From: JAVWJP01 sp036638975
GTDB lineage: Bacteria > Bacillota > Clostridia > Oscillospirales > Ruminococcaceae
Reading direction: 5' to 3'
Length of the DNA: 64,000 bases
Assembly: GCA_036638975.1 (NCBI GenBank)
Contig: JAVWJP010000003.1
Coordinates: 62,001 to 126,000, forward strand
Shown here: piece after piece, positions 60,849-64,000 of the stretch
How the letters are laid out: every line of letters begins with the position of its first letter
How positions within the stretch are numbered: the stretch's first letter is position 1
Made by a program: the position numbers and the translations under genes
The notes under the pieces: generated by a model
Told to the model about the DNA's origin: nothing
Seen by the model: the letters and a program-made list of their open reading frames with translations, nothing else
The model's database searches: none

Positions 60849-61532
60849 GTGGGGAATGTTGTATTAGATAAAATTAAAGGCGGGCTGATAGTTTCGTGTC
60901 AGGCACTTAAAGAGGAGCCGCTTTATTCATCTTTTATAATGTCTAAAATGGCATATGCGGCAATGCTCGGCGGGGCTGTAGGCATAAGAGCCAACACGGT
61001 CTGCGATATTGTCGAGATAAAAAAGCTGGTTTCATTGCCTGTTATAGGCATAATAAAAGAAGTTTACAGTGACAGCGACGTTTATATAACACCTACAATG
61101 GCAGAGGTAGACGCTTTGGCAGCGTGCGGGTGCGACATAATAGCTATGGACGCCACAAACCGTCTGCGCACAAAGGGACAAACCCTTGAAGCTGTTTTTG
61201 GTGCTGTTCGCAAAAAGTACCCAAACCAGCTTTTTATGGCAGATTGTTCATCGTATGATGAGGGAATTAACGCGGCAAGCATAGGCTTCGATATAATAGG
61301 TACAACCATGAGCGGTTACACAGCATATACAAAGGGTGCCCCCATGCCTAACCTTCCGCTTATGGCGACACTTAGCAAAAACTGCGGTAAGCCTGTCATT
61401 GCAGAGGGCGGAATATGGAGCCCCGAGCAGCTAAAAATGGCTATGCAGTGCGGTGTTCACGCAGCGGTTGTCGGAACAGCTATAACGCGCCCTATGGACA
61501 TTACAAAAAGGTATGTAAGCGCCATCAAATAA
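60849..61532 (+). CDS. nanE: N-acetylmannosamine-6-phosphate 2-epimerase
   Basis: 227 residues, TIM-barrel. GGLIVSCQALKEEPLY at the N-terminus, GIIKEVYSDSDVYITPT (about 58-74), DATNRLRTKG and IAEGGIWSPEQ are family motifs. Converts ManNAc-6-P to GlcNAc-6-P in sialic acid catabolism. GTG start at 60849 after a GGGGGTTGAG ribosome site. It is followed by a substrate-binding protein and permease, so it heads the sialic acid or amino-sugar uptake operon; nanK and nagA/B are not in the window. Confidence 0.95.
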   Translation: MGNVVLDKIKGGLIVSCQALKEEPLYSSFIMSKMAYAAMLGGAVGIRANTVCDIVEIKKLVSLPVIGIIKEVYSDSDVYITPTMAEVDALAACGCDIIAMDATNRLRTKGQTLEAVFGAVRKKYPNQLFMADCSSYDEGINAASIGFDIIGTTMSGYTAYTKGAPMPNLPLMATLSKNCGKPVIAEGGIWSPEQLKMAMQCGVHAAVVGTAITRPMDITKRYVSAIK

Positions 61533-61617
61533 GCAAGGGTCTTAAAATGTTTTACTTGCAGCTTAGTCTGTTTAGTAAATATATTATTGTCTAATAAAAA
61601 AGGAGGATTTTATTCTT

Positions 61618-62988
61618 ATGAGAAAATTTTTAGCAATGTTACTGGTACTTACACTGTGCGTTGGTCTTTTTGCAGGCTGCGGCGGCAAAGCACCGGCTTC
61701 CTCGGCGGCACCGGCTTCTTCGGCGGCACCCGCAGCTTCTTCGGCAGCACCTGAAGCAGCACCCGCAGGTCTTACCGGCGAAATTACATGGTGGGCGTTC
61801 CCAACATTCTCTACAACATACGCTGCTGGCGAATACGAGCAGCAGATGGTAGATGCCTTCCAGGCAAAGAACCCCGGCGTAAAAGTAAAAGTAGAAATGA
61901 TAGACTTTACTTCAGGTCCTGAAAAAATCGTTTCTGCCATACAGGGCGGCACAGCACCGGACGTTTTGTTTGATGCTCCCGGACGTATTGTAGACTACGG
62001 CAAAAACGGCAAGCTCGTTTCTTTGAACGATTTATTCACAGATGACATGAAAAAAGACGTAGGCAACGAAAACATTTTGGCTGCTTGCTCTGACGGTAAA
62101 GACTACTGGATGTACCCGATTTCTTCTGCTCCTTTCATCATGGCTGTCAACAAAAAGGTTCTTGAAAAAGAAGGACTTTTAGACATGGTACCACAAAAAG
62201 GCGAGCGCACATGGACAACCGAGCAATACACAAAGCTTAACGAAGCTTTAAAAGCAAAAGGCTACAAAAACGGCATAGTGTTCTGCTCCGGACAGGGCGG
62301 CGACCAAGGCACACGCGCATTTATTTCTAACCTCTATGGTTCTTCAATAACAGATAAAGCACTTACAAAATACACAATCAACGATGCAAACGGCGTAAAA
62401 GGCTTGCAGTATGTTGCAGACCAGGTAAAAGCAGGCAACCTTGAAAACGGTGTTGCATTTAACGGCGGCGAGGCTATCGAGCAGTTTGTTTCGGGCGCTG
62501 TTACAACCACACTTCTTTGGGCACCTGTAAACGCTGTAAACAATGCTCCTACAATGGAAGCAAACGGCGTAGAGGCTCTTGCACTTCCGCTTCCTTCAGA
62601 GAGCGGCAAACCTAACCTCGAGTACCTTGTAAACGGCTTCTGCGTGTTTAACAACAAAGACGACAACAAAGCCGCCATTGCAAAAGAATTCATCAAGTTC
62701 CTCTGCGACGATGCAGAGTGGGGACCTAAAAACGTAGTTGCAACAAAAGCATTCCCTGTACGTCAAAGCTTTGGCGACTTATACCCCGGCAACGAGGACA
62801 TGGCTTTCTATGCAAGTATGTCTAAATACTACGGCACATACTACAACACCATCAACGGTTTTGCAGCAATGCGTCCCGAGTGGTTCTCTAACCTACAGGC
62901 AGTTATGTCAGGCGACAAAACTGCACAGCAAGCAGCCGATGACTTTGTAAACAACTCTAACAAAGCCATAGAAGCAGCTAAAAAATAA
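61618..62988 (+). CDS. ABC-transporter sugar-binding lipoprotein (family 1 SBP)
   Basis: 456 residues. Lipobox LFAGC (Cys21), then an Ala/Ser/Pro linker (about 25-55). The mature protein has the family 1 fold: EYEQQMVDAFQAKNPGVKVK, TAPDVLFDAPGRIVDYGKNG and a C-terminal domain with AAIAKEFIKFLCDDAEWGPK. RBS AGGAGG precedes ATG. It follows nanE by 85 bp, which suggests sialic acid or another amino sugar as ligand; sequence alone cannot fix this. A hairpin follows at 63022-63052. Confidence 0.9.
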   Translation: MRKFLAMLLVLTLCVGLFAGCGGKAPASSAAPASSAAPAASSAAPEAAPAGLTGEITWWAFPTFSTTYAAGEYEQQMVDAFQAKNPGVKVKVEMIDFTSGPEKIVSAIQGGTAPDVLFDAPGRIVDYGKNGKLVSLNDLFTDDMKKDVGNENILAACSDGKDYWMYPISSAPFIMAVNKKVLEKEGLLDMVPQKGERTWTTEQYTKLNEALKAKGYKNGIVFCSGQGGDQGTRAFISNLYGSSITDKALTKYTINDANGVKGLQYVADQVKAGNLENGVAFNGGEAIEQFVSGAVTTTLLWAPVNAVNNAPTMEANGVEALALPLPSESGKPNLEYLVNGFCVFNNKDDNKAAIAKEFIKFLCDDAEWGPKNVVATKAFPVRQSFGDLYPGNEDMAFYASMSKYYGTYYNTINGFAAMRPEWFSNLQAVMSGDKTAQQAADDFVNNSNKAIEAAKK

Positions 62989-63021
62989 GCACTGTTCTTA
63001 TAACTGATTTGTATTTATACG

Positions 63022-63052
63022 AGCCGCCTGCTCATTGCTTAGTGGGCGGCTT
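63022..63052 (+). terminator. Partial terminator between binding protein and permease genes
   Basis: AGCCGCC / GGCGGCT stem (63022-63028, 63045-63051) and a short T-rich tail. As at mglB/mglA, it would favour the binding protein over the permease. Confidence 0.6.
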
Positions 63053-63097
63053 GTACTTTTAAAAAGCAATGTTTTCTTTTAAGGAGGCTCTAAACAT

Positions 63098-64000
63098 ATG
63101 GCTACACAAGTTGCAAAAAACACAGGCGGGGGCGCAGCTGAAAAACGCGGCAGCTGGTACTCGCGTCTTCCTATACGTATGCGCGAAACCATAGTTTCAT
63201 ACATATTTCTTCTTCCGGCACTTGGGTTTTTCTTTCTATTTGTGGTTTATCCAATGTGCCGCGGCGTTTTTACCAGCTTTTTCAACTACACAATGAGCGA
63301 TATGACATTTATAGGTCTGCAAAACTACACAGAGCTTTTCCAAAATGCGAACTTTTTAAAATCGCTTAAAAACACCTTACTTTTAGTTGTAGGTGTCGTA
63401 CCTATCATTGTTATTTTCAGCGTTTTTGTTTCGATGACTATTTACGAAAAGAGCCCGTTTGTACGCAGCCTTTTTCGCGGCATTTTTTACTTGCCTGTTG
63501 TCACGGGCACTGTTTCTGTAGTGGTTGTATGGAAATGGATATTCCACCCAATGAGCGGTATTTTAAACTACGTCCTTATGAATATGAATATTATTGATAA
63601 GCCCATTATGTGGCTGGGGGATAAACGCTTTGCGCTTATTTCCATTCTTATTGTTTTGCTTACTACCTCGGTGGGGCAGCCTATAGTACTGTTTGTGGCT
63701 GCACTCGGCAACCTTGACACCTCACATATAGAGGCTGCAAAGATAGACGGTGCCAACGATTGGCAGGTATTCCGCCATGTAAAGATACCGGGCATAATGC
63801 CCACCATGCTTTATGTAGTGGTTATTACCACCATAAACTCATTCCAATGCTTCTCGCTTATACAGCTTTTAACCTCAGGCGGTCCAAACTACGCCACCAG
63901 CACCATAATGTACCTGCTTTATGAAACCGCCTTTAAGCAATACCGCTTTGGCTATGCCAACGCAATGGGCGTAATACTTGCCATTATCATTGCCATTATA
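63098..64000 (+). CDS. Sugar ABC-transporter permease, truncated by window edge
   Basis: 301 codons seen; runs off the right edge with no stop. MalF/UgpA-type: hydrophilic N-terminus (about 1-25), then membrane helices starting YIFLLPALGFFFLFVV. The EAA loop is visible as EAAKIDGANDWQVFRHVKIPGIMP (about 211), which contacts the ATPase. RBS AAGGAGG lies 12 bp before ATG. It partners the binding protein at 61618. The second permease is presumably to the right. Confidence 0.92.
   Translation, partial: MATQVAKNTGGGAAEKRGSWYSRLPIRMRETIVSYIFLLPALGFFFLFVVYPMCRGVFTSFFNYTMSDMTFIGLQNYTELFQNANFLKSLKNTLLLVVGVVPIIVIFSVFVSMTIYEKSPFVRSLFRGIFYLPVVTGTVSVVVVWKWIFHPMSGILNYVLMNMNIIDKPIMWLGDKRFALISILIVLLTTSVGQPIVLFVAALGNLDTSHIEAAKIDGANDWQVFRHVKIPGIMPTMLYVVVITTINSFQCFSLIQLLTSGGPNYATSTIMYLLYETAFKQYRFGYANAMGVILAIIIAII

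Noticed and set aside
1..64000. CRISPR arrays, tRNA or rRNA genes, insertion sequences
   Set aside because: Intergenic regions were read for spaced repeats, cloverleaf ends (CCA, TTCRA loops) and transposase frames; none were convincing. A covariance and repeat-finder run would be needed to exclude them fully.

Overview
The window looks like the chromosome of an anaerobic, endospore-lineage Firmicute (class Clostridia, probably Oscillospirales-like; the order is a guess from style only). Supporting features are a spoIIA (sigma-F) operon, pyruvate:ferredoxin oxidoreductase, a trimeric bifurcating-type [FeFe] hydrogenase with a divergent sensory hydrogenase cluster, meso-diaminopimelate dehydrogenase, a T-box before thrS, and Gram-positive lipoproteins with Ala/Ser/Pro linkers. 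No rRNA, tRNA, CRISPR array, transposase or integrase was recognised.

Layout. 0-4 kb: end of folC, spoIIAA-spoIIAB-sigF, convergent PAS histidine kinase. 4-7 kb: gap, ppa, iron alcohol dehydrogenase. 6.9-10.1 kb: the most unusual stretch. A small minus-strand operon (coiled-coil protein plus a sigma-region-4-like HTH protein) diverges from a plus-strand XRE repressor, ImmA/IrrE protease and patatin phospholipase. Three copies of a 15-bp operator and a perfect SOS box lie between them, and a small SOS-type membrane ORF lies at the far end. 10-20 kb: corrinoid adenosyltransferase, mglBAC sugar importer, membrane-anchored sugar-binding protein plus sensor kinase, LysR regulator. 19.7-22 kb: glutaminase and Na+/amino-acid symporter. 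22-28 kb: gpsA, plsY, der, DUF512 radical-SAM-like protein, rpmF, DUF177. 28-32 kb: ddh, AEC permease and thrS behind a T-box. 32-36 kb: rny and a large surface protein. 36-43 kb: DacF-type carboxypeptidase, metallophosphoesterase, trmB, then a four-gene operon (SGNH, DUF4358 lipoprotein, membrane protein, AraC-type response regulator). 43-48 kb: nifJ and a CNNM/CBS protein. 48.5-57.4 kb: sensory hydrogenase operon (minus) facing hydC-ATPase-ferredoxin-hydB-hydA (plus). 57.4-59 kb: structured leader, collapsed purine-nucleoside phosphorylase and an MtaD-like deaminase. 59-64 kb: SGNH esterase, nanA, nanE and the start of a sugar ABC importer, likely for sialic acid.

How it fits together. PFOR makes reduced ferredoxin and the HydABC complex disposes of ferredoxin plus NADH electrons as H2. 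The divergent group-D-like hydrogenase with DRTGG and GHKL ATPase partners probably senses H2 or redox state. Sugar supply comes from mgl and the nan region. The best candidate for an undescribed system is the XRE-ImmA-patatin unit with its divergent sigma-like operon, apparently under dual control: its own repressor at both promoters and a LexA-type SOS site at one. The neighbouring small membrane ORF also has SOS-type boxes around its promoter.
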